DNA of 10,749 nucleotides, taken from the NCBI GenBank assembly GCA_023442755.1, contig JAEZXS010000049.1, positions 1 through 10,749 on the forward strand, in the 5' to 3' direction. A model generated the notes under the pieces. That model saw only the letters and a list, made by a program, of their open reading frames with translations, was not told the origin of the DNA and ran no database searches. Made by a program: the position numbers and the translations under genes. Below are positions 1-6,615 of the stretch, piece by piece; position 1 is the stretch's first letter, and each line of letters starts with the position of its first letter. Source of the DNA: Pseudomonadota bacterium. Lineage in GTDB: Bacteria; Desulfobacterota; Syntrophobacteria; Syntrophobacterales; Syntrophobacteraceae.

Positions 1-503
1 TCCGGCAGCATGTTGGCTTTGCCGCAGGCGGCTACGCAGCAACCGCACTCGATGCAGCGCTCGAGTTCATAGATTTCGTCCGCAAGAGCGTTGTCCATCC
101 GCTCTTCCTGAGCATTCGGATCGAAAGTTTTCTTCGTGTGCACCCAGGACTGAACCTTTTCGTTCATCCCGCGGAACCACGTACCGGTATCGACCGAAAG
201 GTCTCCGATGAGCTTGAAGACCGGCAGAGGCATCAGGGTGATCTCATTGGGAAGCGCCTTGGTCTTGGTGTGGCAGGCAAGGTCGGGGCGCCCGTTGATC
301 ATCATCGCGCAGGAACCGCAGATGCCCGCCCTGCACATGAAGTCGAACATCAGCGTCGGGTCCTGTTCCTCTCGCAGGCGGTTAAGGGCGATATAGAGGG
401 TCATGGCATCGGTTTCTTCAAGGTAATACGCGTCCATGTGCGGAACCGAAGCCGGATCTTCCGGATTGAACCTGAAAACATTAAACTTTAGCGTTCGTCC
501 CAT
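1..503 (-). CDS. frdB: Fumarate reductase/succinate dehydrogenase iron-sulfur subunit (partial, C-terminus beyond left edge)
   Basis: Electron-transfer subunit that passes electrons between the flavoprotein FrdA and the haem subunit FrdC at the cytoplasmic face of the inner membrane. The first 167 residues are visible. The plant-type [2Fe-2S] ligands lie in a CRAGICGSC motif (C57, C62, C65) plus C77 in the following DLAC. The second cluster region starts with CIECGCC (C150, C153, C156) and C160, the ligands for the [4Fe-4S] and [3Fe-4S] centres. The last cysteines of the domain lie outside the window. The sequence closely follows the Wolinella succinogenes FrdB pattern as I recall it, including MGR at the N-terminus and the SVDTG segment. 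The ATG at 503 is preceded by GAGAGG seven bases upstream and lies 18 bases after the frdA stop, so it is the last visible gene of a frdCAB operon. SdhB of a B-type succinate dehydrogenase is the equivalent alternative name. Confidence 0.95.
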   Translation of the reverse strand, partial: MGRTLKFNVFRFNPEDPASVPHMDAYYLEETDAMTLYIALNRLREEQDPTLMFDFMCRAGICGSCAMMINGRPDLACHTKTKALPNEITLMPLPVFKLIGDLSVDTGTWFRGMNEKVQSWVHTKKTFDPNAQEERMDNALADEIYELERCIECGCCVAACGKANMLP

Positions 504-521
504 CAAAACACCTCTCGTGGC

Positions 522-2381
522 TTAGTTGGTCTCCGGCTTCGGAGTGCAAATAGTGGGATCCTCAGTGCAAATGATCTTGGTCGAACCATAGCCTCTCTCA
601 CCAGGCGGGATTTCCCAAACCTTGGACGGCTTCTCGTATTCCAGTGTCGGCAGCGTGTCTTTTTCACTCTTCCAGTACGCCAGAGTCCGCTTCAGCCAAT
701 CTCTATCGTTACGTTCCGGGAAATCTTCGCGGGCATGCGCCCCACGGCTCTCAGTGCGCATCAAAGCGCCATAAGCAGCACACAAAGCCAGCCGAACCAT
801 TGCAGGCACTCGCAGAGCCATGATCAGCTCCGGATTTGCTCCGGCCGCACTACTTTGCAGACCGATCTTTTGGGCCCGTTCGTGAATCACCTGGAGGTTT
901 TCGACCGCGCTTTGCAGATCAGCGGCGTTGCGGAAAATCCCGACCTTGTCCATAAGTTCTGTCTGCATCGCATTGCGGACCGCATAGGCATTTTCCTTGC
1001 CATTCTTGCCACCGATGAGGTCTTTAAGACGCTGTTCCTGCTTCTTGACTTCATCCTCAATGACTGACGTTTTGAAATCGGCCTGATAGCCCTGCAGGAA
1101 CTCCGAGATTTTTTCACCAACGATCTTTCCCGCTACAATCGTCTCTGCCAGGGAGTTTCCACCGAGCCGGTTGAATCCGTGCATATCCCAGCACGCTGCC
1201 TCACCGGCCGCATAAAGTCCCTGGAGGCCATAAGCCGCTCCGTCTTTATTGGTGCGGACCCCACCCATGCTGTAATGGTGAGCCGGACGGACGGGAATCA
1301 TCTGCGTAATCGGGTCAACATCGAGAAACTCGTTGCAGATTTCTTCAACTTCACGGAGCTTCGTCTTTATATGGTGGGCGCCCAGATGGCGGATATCAAG
1401 CCACAGGTGAGGACCATAGGGGCTCGGTACGCCCTTCCCAATACGGATATGATGCGTCATCCATCGGGAAACGACATCGCGCGACGCAAGTTCTTGCTTC
1501 CCGGGTTCATAAATGTGCATGAAACGCTCGCCATTTACATCTTTCAAGGTACCACCGTCACCACGGCAACCTTCGGTCACAAGGATGTTGGTGGGGACTA
1601 TTCCGGTGGGATGGAACTGGATGGCTTCGGGGTTACCAATGGGAACGAGTCCGGTATCCAGGGAAATTGTAGCGCCATCGCCAGTGTTTATGACTGCGTT
1701 TGTGGTTTCGCGGTAGATACGGCCGTAGCCTCCGGTTGCAATCAGGGTGGCCTTTGCCAGGTATACCCGCAGCTTGCCCGTCTTGAGGTCGCGGGCGACG
1801 ACGCCCATGCAGGTTGTGCCGTCATGGATAAGCGACAGAGCCTCAACCCTGTCGTGTACCGTTACGCCCAGGCGCACCACTTCGTTGTCCATGGTAAACA
1901 GAAGGGTATGGCCGGTCCCGTCGGAAGTATAGCAGGTACGCCACTTGGCCGTTCCACCGAAATCGCGGGCGGTTATCAGGCCTTCCATTTCCTTTTTCTC
2001 AATCTTCTCGTATTCCTGGCCGGCTTTGTAATAAATGCCCTTGCCCGGCACGACGCGGTTCCAGGGGATACCCCAGAAAGCCATTTCGCGAACAGCAATG
2101 GGAGCGGTGTCGGCAAAAAGCCGCGCGCACTCCTGATCGCATCCCCAGTCAGAACCCTTTACCGTATCGGCGAAATGAACATCCGGGCAGTCGCCCTCGC
2201 CCTTGCAGCAGTTGCCCAGAGAGGCCTGCATGCCGCCCTGAGCGGCGGAGGAATGGGAACGCCTCGGTGGTACTATGCTAAGACATATGGTCTCATACCC
2301 TGCTGAGGCCGCCGCCACCGCTACACGCTCACCCGCCAAGCCCGCTCCGACGCATAAGAGATCAGTATAGAAGGTATCCAA
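522..2381 (-). CDS. frdA: Fumarate reductase/succinate dehydrogenase flavoprotein subunit
   Basis: Catalytic subunit interconverting fumarate and succinate with covalently bound FAD, on the cytoplasmic side of the membrane. The 619 residues open with the dinucleotide-binding GAGLAG (12-17). The flavin-linking histidine is H43 in RSHSSAAQGGMQASLG. Active-site residues are H257 (QFHPTG), E270 (VTEGCRGDGG), R301 (ASRDVVSR) and H369 (AHHYSMGG). These fall at the same residue numbers as recalled for the W. succinogenes enzyme. A second FAD-contact region is AAGEAACWDMHGFNRLGGNS (391-410). The C-terminus (end 619) is about 37 residues shorter than Wolinella FrdA, mostly tail. The start is TTG at 2381; no ATG lies near the conserved N-terminus. 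Its Shine-Dalgarno TAAGGAG overlaps the frdC stop codon, which suggests coupled translation. Sequence alone does not decide whether the complex works as fumarate reductase or as succinate dehydrogenase. Confidence 0.96.
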   Translation of the reverse strand: MDTFYTDLLCVGAGLAGERVAVAAASAGYETICLSIVPPRRSHSSAAQGGMQASLGNCCKGEGDCPDVHFADTVKGSDWGCDQECARLFADTAPIAVREMAFWGIPWNRVVPGKGIYYKAGQEYEKIEKKEMEGLITARDFGGTAKWRTCYTSDGTGHTLLFTMDNEVVRLGVTVHDRVEALSLIHDGTTCMGVVARDLKTGKLRVYLAKATLIATGGYGRIYRETTNAVINTGDGATISLDTGLVPIGNPEAIQFHPTGIVPTNILVTEGCRGDGGTLKDVNGERFMHIYEPGKQELASRDVVSRWMTHHIRIGKGVPSPYGPHLWLDIRHLGAHHIKTKLREVEEICNEFLDVDPITQMIPVRPAHHYSMGGVRTNKDGAAYGLQGLYAAGEAACWDMHGFNRLGGNSLAETIVAGKIVGEKISEFLQGYQADFKTSVIEDEVKKQEQRLKDLIGGKNGKENAYAVRNAMQTELMDKVGIFRNAADLQSAVENLQVIHERAQKIGLQSSAAGANPELIMALRVPAMVRLALCAAYGALMRTESRGAHAREDFPERNDRDWLKRTLAYWKSEKDTLPTLEYEKPSKVWEIPPGERGYGSTKIICTEDPTICTPKPETN

Positions 2382-2387
2382 TTTCAG

Positions 2388-2394
2388 CTCCTTA
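2388..2394 (-). promoter_or_regulatory. frdA ribosome binding site overlapping the frdC stop codon
   Basis: Read on the minus strand, TAAGGAG contains the TAA stop of frdC and a good Shine-Dalgarno core. It lies six bases before a TTG start. This site decides the frdA start, since no ATG occurs in a suitable position. The arrangement would make ribosomes terminating on frdC well placed to reinitiate on frdA. Confidence 0.75.
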
Positions 2395-3057
2395 CATAGC
2401 TTTGACTAAAAAGTAGAAGGTGAAAAGGGTCAGAAGCCCAATCCCTATCATGACCAAGGTGAGCTTGTTCTCGAAGCCGTGCAGGACTTTGCGGTTGGCC
2501 CTCTTGATGAATCCCCATTTTACACCGATCCGATAGATACCGATTCCCACGTGCAGTTCGATCATCGGGAGCAGGACGACGTAGAAAAGCAGCCACCAGC
2601 CCCCCTGAATTCTGGCAGCGCTTCGGGCCGCGGTAATGGGAAGGTTGGTCAAAACCGTCCACATATGGATGCAGCCCATGATCAGGATGATGAAGGCGGT
2701 TACGGCCTGGATCATCCAGAGCCATGTGTCCATATGGTTAAAATTGACGCTGTGACGCCACATGGCTTTTTGTTCACGGGCGCGGAAGGGGAGCTTGCGA
2801 GCCGCCAAAACAAAATGGGCCAACATTACCAGAGCAATCATGGGACCGCCCAGCTGAGCCATATAGGTGGCTTCGAAGAAGTGGGCAATCGCATTCATTA
2901 CCCGGCCCCCTCCCAGATCAAGGTTGACACTGGCTACCAGAATCATATGTGCCCACATGAACGCTACGAGCCCGACTCCGGTAAGCATTTGGAAGAAATC
3001 CAAATACGCCTCAGTTCGTACAGGTTCTACTCGAGCAATTGTTTGATCCGCCATCAT
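2392..3057 (-). CDS. frdC: Fumarate reductase/succinate dehydrogenase dihaem cytochrome b membrane subunit
   Basis: Single-subunit membrane anchor with two haems b that exchanges electrons with menaquinone/menaquinol. The 221 residues form five hydrophobic helices (about 22-44, 68-88, 112-137, 153-178, 197-217). Four haem-ligand histidines fit the Wolinella-type pattern: H37 (WAHMI), H81 (LAHFV), H131 (CIHMW) and H169 (ELHVG). Two acidic residues important in the Wolinella enzyme seem conserved: E62 in the HFFE stretch (equivalent to the quinol-site Glu66) and E167 directly before the H169 haem motif (equivalent to Glu180 of the E-pathway). Two adjacent ATGs begin at 3057 and 3054; AGAGG lies five bases before the first. 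It is the promoter-proximal gene of frdCAB. SdhC of a B-type complex is the same family. Confidence 0.93.
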   Translation of the reverse strand: MMADQTIARVEPVRTEAYLDFFQMLTGVGLVAFMWAHMILVASVNLDLGGGRVMNAIAHFFEATYMAQLGGPMIALVMLAHFVLAARKLPFRAREQKAMWRHSVNFNHMDTWLWMIQAVTAFIILIMGCIHMWTVLTNLPITAARSAARIQGGWWLLFYVVLLPMIELHVGIGIYRIGVKWGFIKRANRKVLHGFENKLTLVMIGIGLLTLFTFYFLVKAM

Positions 3058-3126
3058 GTTCCTCTAACTCCTGAATAGCTGTTGGGAAGTAGGTTGGAAA
3101 GAAACTTGGGTTCGCGCGTACTATTG

Positions 3127-3155
3127 AGAAAATGATAAAATAGTCCAAAAGTCAA
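3127..3155 (-). promoter_or_regulatory. Possible sigma-70 promoter for frdCAB (weak)
   Basis: On the minus strand TTGACT (3155-3150) matches a -35 hexamer well. The hexamer 17 bases downstream is TTTTCT, and TATCAT appears only 12 bases downstream, so the -10 is poor. The stretch is AT-rich and lies about 70-100 bases upstream of the frdC start, a plausible place for the operon promoter. No clear FNR-type TTGAT-N4-ATCAA site was found around it. Confidence 0.25.
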
Positions 3156-3245
3156 GTACTTTTTATCACAACTTCAGAAGCCGTTTTTGCAAGATATTGA
3201 AAGTACTTGGGGAATAACGCACATTTGCGCTCCATGCAGATTCCT

Positions 3246-3267
3246 TGAGAAACTAAGGACTTTCTCA
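3246..3267. repeat. Inverted repeat TGAGAAA-N8-TTTCTCA
   Basis: Seven-base perfect arms (3246-3252 and 3261-3267) around the 8-base loop CTAAGGAC. It lies in the divergent region about 190 bases upstream of frdC. There is no T-tract, so it is not a terminator. A leader hairpin or a protein-binding site are both possible; the function is unknown. Confidence 0.4.
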
Positions 3268-3320
3268 GCACACCACCGCCTCGCTGCGCGGCGAGAATCG
3301 CCCCCAAATCCATGAACAAA

Positions 3321-3349
3321 GCCGATTTAGACCCTGTGCAAAAATCGGC
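3321..3349. repeat. Inverted repeat GCCGATTT-N13-AAATCGGC
   Basis: Eight-base perfect arms (3321-3328 and 3342-3349) around a 13-base loop. No run of T follows on either strand that would make a convincing terminator. It is the longest perfect inverted repeat in the divergent region. Its role is unknown. Confidence 0.45.
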
Positions 3350-3476
3350 ACTATATTCTTATACACTGCATTTAACCAGCTTAGCCCGAACTGCCCGAAA
3401 TGCGCCGATAAATTATGCACAAAAAGACCTCTCAGGCGCCACGGCTACTTCCAAATCATCACTACCCAGATATACT

Positions 3477-3508
3477 TACCTGTACAGGATCCAAGAAAAA
3501 AACAGGTA
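3477..3508. repeat. Nested inverted repeat TACCTGT-N18-ACAGGTA with internal palindrome CCTGTACAGG
   Basis: The arms TACCTGT (3477-3483) and ACAGGTA (3502-3508) are perfect complements. The left arm is also half of the palindrome CCTGTACAGG (3479-3488), so CCTGT/ACAGG half-sites occur three times in 30 bases. A further CCTGTA is at 3593-3598. Repeated half-sites like this can be a regulator operator. It superficially resembles the CTGT...ACAG layout of a LexA box, but the spacing is wrong for the E. coli type. Confidence 0.4.
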
Positions 3509-3681
3509 TTACAGCAGAGTAATGCCTACTTTCCGCGAAACAGTGGTCATTACGCGCCATGCCTCCGTTTCCCCTTTTAATTTTCTGCAAATCCTGTAGA
3601 ATGGCTTCGCCTTCCGGCAACCCCCAAAGAAGACCAAAACAGCTCGTTCTCTGACACACCGGTGTCTATGGAGAGGTTCGC

Positions 3682-4476
3682 ATGTACGACGATTCGGCCC
3701 CCTTCCCTACAAAGGAGGAATGCATACACGCCCCCGGTCCTGCCGCATTTCCGACGCCGGCATCTCCACCGGCCGCCCACCAGCCCGAACCGTATTTCCT
3801 GTCCCGGCTGGCGCACCAGGACGTCATACTCTTCGGCACCCGGCACGACAGACCTTCTACGACCCGTTTTTTCATGGACTTCCTGCCCATTCTGGCGGGA
3901 CTGGGAATCACCCACGTCGGACTGGAAATTGCCAGCGATCAGCAGGCCAGCCTTGACAACTTCGCCCGAAGCGGCCGGGGACTGCACGATATAGACGTTT
4001 TCCATGTGATCGATTCCCCGGAATACCGCTGCCTTCTCGATGTGATACGCCTGTGCGAACTGAAGCCCGTTGCCATGGACCTCCCCCCTGCCCTGTGGAA
4101 TACGGAATATACAAGGGACGGGTGGATGGCAAAAAGACTCTGCTCCGTCTTTCAGCACGCCCCCCGGGCCAAAGCGGCAGTCCTGGTCGGAAATCTCCAT
4201 ACCATCAAGAATGTGCGCTGGATCGACCCGCTCAAAAGCGACATGTTCCTCCCGGGCCACCTCTCCGAATTTGAACCCGGCCTGGAAGTCTTATCGATCC
4301 TGGCCGATTACGAAGACCCCGGGCAATGCTGCCATATGCGGGAGACTCTCTCGAAAACCGAAAAACCGGTTTTGATCGAAACCCGGGGCCTCGACCTCAG
4401 GCTCAAGGTACTCAATCTTCTCGCGGCCAGACCTATGAGGGCGGATGAAGTGACCGATGCCGTGATGATGTTTTAG
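3682..4476 (+). CDS. ChaN/EreA/TIKI-superfamily-like protein, cytoplasmic
   Basis: The exact substrate is unknown. The 264-residue protein carries a core resembling the ChaN / erythromycin esterase-like / TraB-PrgY-TIKI superfamily, whose members are metal- or haem-associated proteins or hydrolases. The visible pattern is VILFGTRHD (G52, H55 of the GxxH motif), VGLEI with E82, AMDLPP (D133), RDGWMAKRL (145-153) and VLVGNLHTIK with a second GxxH (G170, H173). The first motif has Thr-Arg where ChaN-like proteins usually have Glu. Residues 1-38 are rich in proline and alanine and look disordered. There is no signal peptide or lipobox, unlike the lipoprotein ChaN, so it should be cytoplasmic. The ATG at 3682 has GGAGAGG five bases upstream. 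It stands alone, divergent from frdCAB. The superfamily call is by motif recall and is moderately secure. Confidence 0.6.
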   Translation: MYDDSAPFPTKEECIHAPGPAAFPTPASPPAAHQPEPYFLSRLAHQDVILFGTRHDRPSTTRFFMDFLPILAGLGITHVGLEIASDQQASLDNFARSGRGLHDIDVFHVIDSPEYRCLLDVIRLCELKPVAMDLPPALWNTEYTRDGWMAKRLCSVFQHAPRAKAAVLVGNLHTIKNVRWIDPLKSDMFLPGHLSEFEPGLEVLSILADYEDPGQCCHMRETLSKTEKPVLIETRGLDLRLKVLNLLAARPMRADEVTDAVMMF

Positions 4477-4780
4477 CCGTCCCGAAGGGAAAACTGGTGA
4501 AGTATATACCTGAAAATGCGGGAGTATAGAACAAAGCAGACTGCCGCGCAATATTGTTGGTTCAGCGTTTCAATCCGCACCAGGAATTGCTCCTTACAGA
4601 ATATTTATTTCCGAACCATGGCATTTACGCGATTCGCCTAAAGTACAAGCGTTATCAAGTATAGTGTATACTCCATTCCTACCCTCTAAAATCCACCTTT
4701 ACATATTCCGGAAGAAAGACTAAAGGTCGGCCCTGATGCTGCGATACCTATATAACTGTTCTTAATTTCAAAGGATCGCG
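4477..4780. other. Non-coding region upstream of the PEP-CTERM gene
   Basis: No gene is seen in these 304 bases. It contains a small palindrome GTATATAC (4502-4509), an AT-rich stretch around 4590-4680, the inverted repeat AGTATA-GTG-TATACT (4658-4672) with overlapping -10-like hexamers (TATAGT, TATACT), and a single copy of the CRISPR-repeat-like string GTTTCAATCCGCACC (4567-4581). No convincing terminator follows the upstream gene. No GG-N10-GC sigma-54 element was found on the plus strand. Confidence 0.5.
4658..4672 (+). promoter_or_regulatory. Inverted repeat with -10-like hexamers upstream of the PEP-CTERM gene
   Basis: AGTATA and TATACT form perfect 6-base arms around GTG. TATAGT (4660-4665) and TATACT (4667-4672) both match a -10 hexamer, but the hexamers 17 bases upstream (CCTAAA, TACAAG) are poor -35 elements. 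It could be an activator-dependent promoter or an operator, 108 bases before the start codon. Confidence 0.3.
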
Positions 4781-5593
4781 ATGAATAGACTGCCAAGACT
4801 TGCCATTTTTGTCGCAGTACTTGCGATAGTTGTGTTTGATGTTGGCGTTTGCTCTGCCGGCAGCATGCTTTTCGACCGCGGACTGCCTACGGCCAACCTT
4901 AACAGCGCTGCCGGAGCTAATAGGAGCAACGTATCCTGGGGAGACTGGTCCACTACTCTTCCGGCAGGAACCTATAATATCGTCGGCGACGACTTTTCCA
5001 TCGGAAAGGCAGGTTCTACATATCATATCGACACCATCAGGGTCTGGGCGGTTGACCTTCCAACCCCCACTCAACTGTGGGGACAGTCCGGAGGGCTCGG
5101 AGGAGCGATATCCGTTATCTCCACCTCGTATACGCCAACCGCTGTAACCTATACCGGCGGCGTGCGCTACGAAGGCAGTTCCGGCAACCTCTATCCCATC
5201 TACCAGGTGGATTTCCGTGTGAACCTGAATATAGCCGGGGGCAGCAAATATAACATTTACGTGTATTCCCCCTACACCTATGACCCGGTCTCGAAACTGT
5301 ATCTTCAGCCGTTCATGAGTGCTTCCAATGCCGCGCTCAGCGGTTCGACGCAGACGGGCGCCGACGGCCAGGTAATTCTGCTCGACCAGAACGGCCCTCC
5401 CGCATACTGGGATTCTGCAAGTGACGGGTCCTGGGATAAATCGTCAGATATAAACCTGCAGGTATTTGGAGACAAGCTTGCGGTCCCAGAACCTTCCCTG
5501 CTGTTGCTTTTGGGCATCGGTGTCGTCGGATTGGCCGGGTACAGGAAAACCCGCAAAACTCAAAAGCGCAATTCTCTTCAAACAACCCTCTGA
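4781..5593 (+). CDS. PEP-CTERM sorting-signal protein (secreted/surface, unknown function)
   Basis: A 270-residue exported protein. Residues 1-26 form a Sec signal peptide: MNRLPRL, a hydrophobic core at 8-22, and likely cleavage after CSA. The mature part (27-234) is rich in Gly, Ser, Thr, Tyr and Asn, looks like a beta-sandwich and has no cysteine or recognised catalytic motif. The C-terminus is a classic PEP-CTERM tripartite signal: VPEPS (235-239), a hydrophobic segment (about 239-253) and a basic run YRKTRKTQKR (254-263). A 7-residue tail follows. Such signals are processed by an exosortase (EpsH/XrtA family) in exopolysaccharide-producing Gram-negatives. No exosortase gene is in this window. 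The ATG at 4781 has AAGGA five bases upstream. It is a single-gene unit closed by the terminator at 5642. The motif call is strong; the function of the mature domain is unknown. Confidence 0.88.
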   Translation: MNRLPRLAIFVAVLAIVVFDVGVCSAGSMLFDRGLPTANLNSAAGANRSNVSWGDWSTTLPAGTYNIVGDDFSIGKAGSTYHIDTIRVWAVDLPTPTQLWGQSGGLGGAISVISTSYTPTAVTYTGGVRYEGSSGNLYPIYQVDFRVNLNIAGGSKYNIYVYSPYTYDPVSKLYLQPFMSASNAALSGSTQTGADGQVILLDQNGPPAYWDSASDGSWDKSSDINLQVFGDKLAVPEPSLLLLLGIGVVGLAGYRKTRKTQKRNSLQTTL

Positions 5594-5641
5594 AAGCCTT
5601 CTCTTCAGGGGCATCATCGTACACCTGTTCGACAATCCATC

Positions 5642-5682
5642 AGGCAGATGCGGCAAAAAGACCGCATCTGCCTTTTTCTTTT
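5642..5682 (+). terminator. Strong intrinsic terminator after the PEP-CTERM gene
   Basis: A perfect 12-base-pair stem, AGGCAGATGCGG (5642-5653) with CCGCATCTGCCT (5662-5673), encloses the loop CAAAAAGA. It is followed on the plus strand by TTTTTCTTTT. No T-tract follows on the minus strand, so it acts in the plus direction only. Confidence 0.93.
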
Positions 5683-5790
5683 CACTACATCTCCGGAGAC
5701 CCCATCCGCATGATTTTTACCTGGCCATCCGGGATTTCCCTACACAAACTTCATAGATGATGGTAGAAGGAATCTTCCCCTTGTTTAAGA

Positions 5791-5818
5791 AGTAACACTA
5801 GAGGAGAAACCTGTTACT
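5791..5818. repeat. Inverted repeat AGTAACA-N14-TGTTACT upstream of the CBS gene
   Basis: Seven-base perfect arms (5791-5797 and 5812-5818) flank a 14-base loop containing AGAGGAG. The repeat ends 15 bases before the GGAGGT ribosome binding site of the CBS-ACT gene. It could be a leader hairpin or an operator; it has no T-tract. Confidence 0.4.
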
Positions 5819-5844
5819 CAATGCCCTCGCCACGGAGGTAAAGA

Positions 5845-6537
5845 ATGCTGGTAAAGAACTGGATGAGCACTAACCTGGTAACAATTGAAGAAACCGATTC
5901 AATGCAGCATGCGATGAGCCTGATGAAAGAACACAACATCAGGATGCTCCCCGTGGTGCAGAAGGGCAAACTTACGGGTGTGCTCTCTGATACGGACCTG
6001 AAGCGCGCTTCGGCCTCGGATGCAACCATGCTTGATATGCATGAGCTGCTTTACCTGATTTCAAAGATCAAAGTACATGAAATCATGTCAAAGAATCCGA
6101 TCACGGTTCCGGAAGACTATACCGTTGAGGAAACCGCTCAAATCCTGATGGAGCACAATATCTCCGGGGTTCCGGTAACCAATGGACACGGGAATCTGGC
6201 AGGGATCATTACCAGGCATGATATATTCAAAATATTGATCGCTTTGAGCGGCTTGCCCAAAAAAGGCATCCAGCTTGCCTTTCTGATCGAGGATCGTTCG
6301 GGCTCCATAAAAGACGTTACCGACGTGATTCGCAAGTACGACGGGAGAATTGCCAGCATTCTCAGCTCTTACGAATCAGCTCCCGAAGGGAAGCGCATCG
6401 TTTATATCAGAATATATGAACTCGACCGCCACACCTTGCCCGACATGATCCGCGAATTCCGCGACAAGGGAACGCTTATCTATCTCGTGGACCACAGGGA
6501 CAACAAAAGAAATATCTACCAGGACATCAGGGCCTGA
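5845..6537 (+). CDS. CBS-CBS-ACT domain protein (AcuB-like)
   Basis: A small cytoplasmic ligand-sensing protein. The 230 residues contain CBS domain 1 (about 3-52, VKNWMS ... GVLSDTDL), CBS domain 2 (about 77-127, VHEIMSKNPITV ... GIITRHDI) and a C-terminal ACT-like domain (about 141-215, starting GIQLAFLIEDRSGSI). This order is typical of AcuB-like proteins, where CBS pairs usually bind adenine nucleotides and ACT domains bind amino acids or small ligands. The B. subtilis acetoin-utilisation role should not be assumed here, since no acuA or acuC neighbour is visible. The ATG at 5845 has a near-perfect GGAGGT five bases upstream. It is a single-gene unit between two intrinsic terminators. There is no catalytic domain, so a regulatory or adaptor role is inferred. 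Confidence 0.88.
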   Translation: MLVKNWMSTNLVTIEETDSMQHAMSLMKEHNIRMLPVVQKGKLTGVLSDTDLKRASASDATMLDMHELLYLISKIKVHEIMSKNPITVPEDYTVEETAQILMEHNISGVPVTNGHGNLAGIITRHDIFKILIALSGLPKKGIQLAFLIEDRSGSIKDVTDVIRKYDGRIASILSSYESAPEGKRIVYIRIYELDRHTLPDMIREFRDKGTLIYLVDHRDNKRNIYQDIRA

Positions 6538-6581
6538 TCCCTGCACGCGGAAAATCCGCCTTCGACATTCGGGTTTTGCCG

Positions 6582-6611
6582 GGTCCGCTTTCGAGCGGAC
6601 CTTTTCTTTTT
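6582..6611 (+). terminator. Intrinsic terminator with UUCG loop after the CBS-ACT gene
   Basis: GGTCCGCT (6582-6589) and AGCGGACC (6594-6601) form a perfect 8-base-pair stem capped by TTCG. The stem is followed by TTTTCTTTTT on the plus strand. The converging minus-strand gene ends only 15 bases beyond the stem. Read from the other strand there is no T-tract, so termination for that gene is not evident here. Confidence 0.9.
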
Positions 6612-6615
6612 CCCC

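Larger units (their letters stand above)
3058..3681. other. Divergent non-coding region between frdCAB and the TIKI-superfamily gene
   Basis: These 624 bases separate two divergent genes. No reading frame here looks real: the frames at 3312-3599 (plus) and 3462-3659 (minus) show no domain, have ill-placed starts and are low in complexity. The region holds several perfect inverted repeats (3246-3267, 3321-3349, 3477-3508), a 10-base palindrome CCTGTACAGG (3479-3488) and the palindrome ACACCGGTGT (3656-3665) just before the plus-strand gene. A minus-strand TTGACT (3150-3155) is a possible -35 for frdC, but no good -10 sits 16-18 bases after it. A decayed gene or a small RNA cannot be excluded by eye. 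Confidence 0.5.

Noticed and set aside
1179..2306. Long plus-strand open frame opposite frdA (375 codons)
   Set aside because: It lies entirely antisense to a flavoprotein gene with every catalytic motif intact, and its translation shows no domain.
2479..3078. Plus-strand open frame opposite frdC
   Set aside because: It is antisense to a clear dihaem cytochrome b gene; its His/Asp/Gln-rich translation is a codon shadow.
3312..3599. 95-codon plus-strand frame in the divergent region
   Set aside because: There is no ribosome site before its ATG, no recognisable domain, and it spans inverted repeats that suggest non-coding DNA.
3577..4260. Minus-strand open frame of 227 codons opposite the TIKI-superfamily gene
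   Set aside because: The plus-strand gene has a good ribosome site and family motifs; this frame has neither.
4567..4581. GTTTCAATCCGCACC, like the start of some CRISPR repeats
   Set aside because: It occurs once, with no second copy at repeat-spacer distance and no cas gene in the window.
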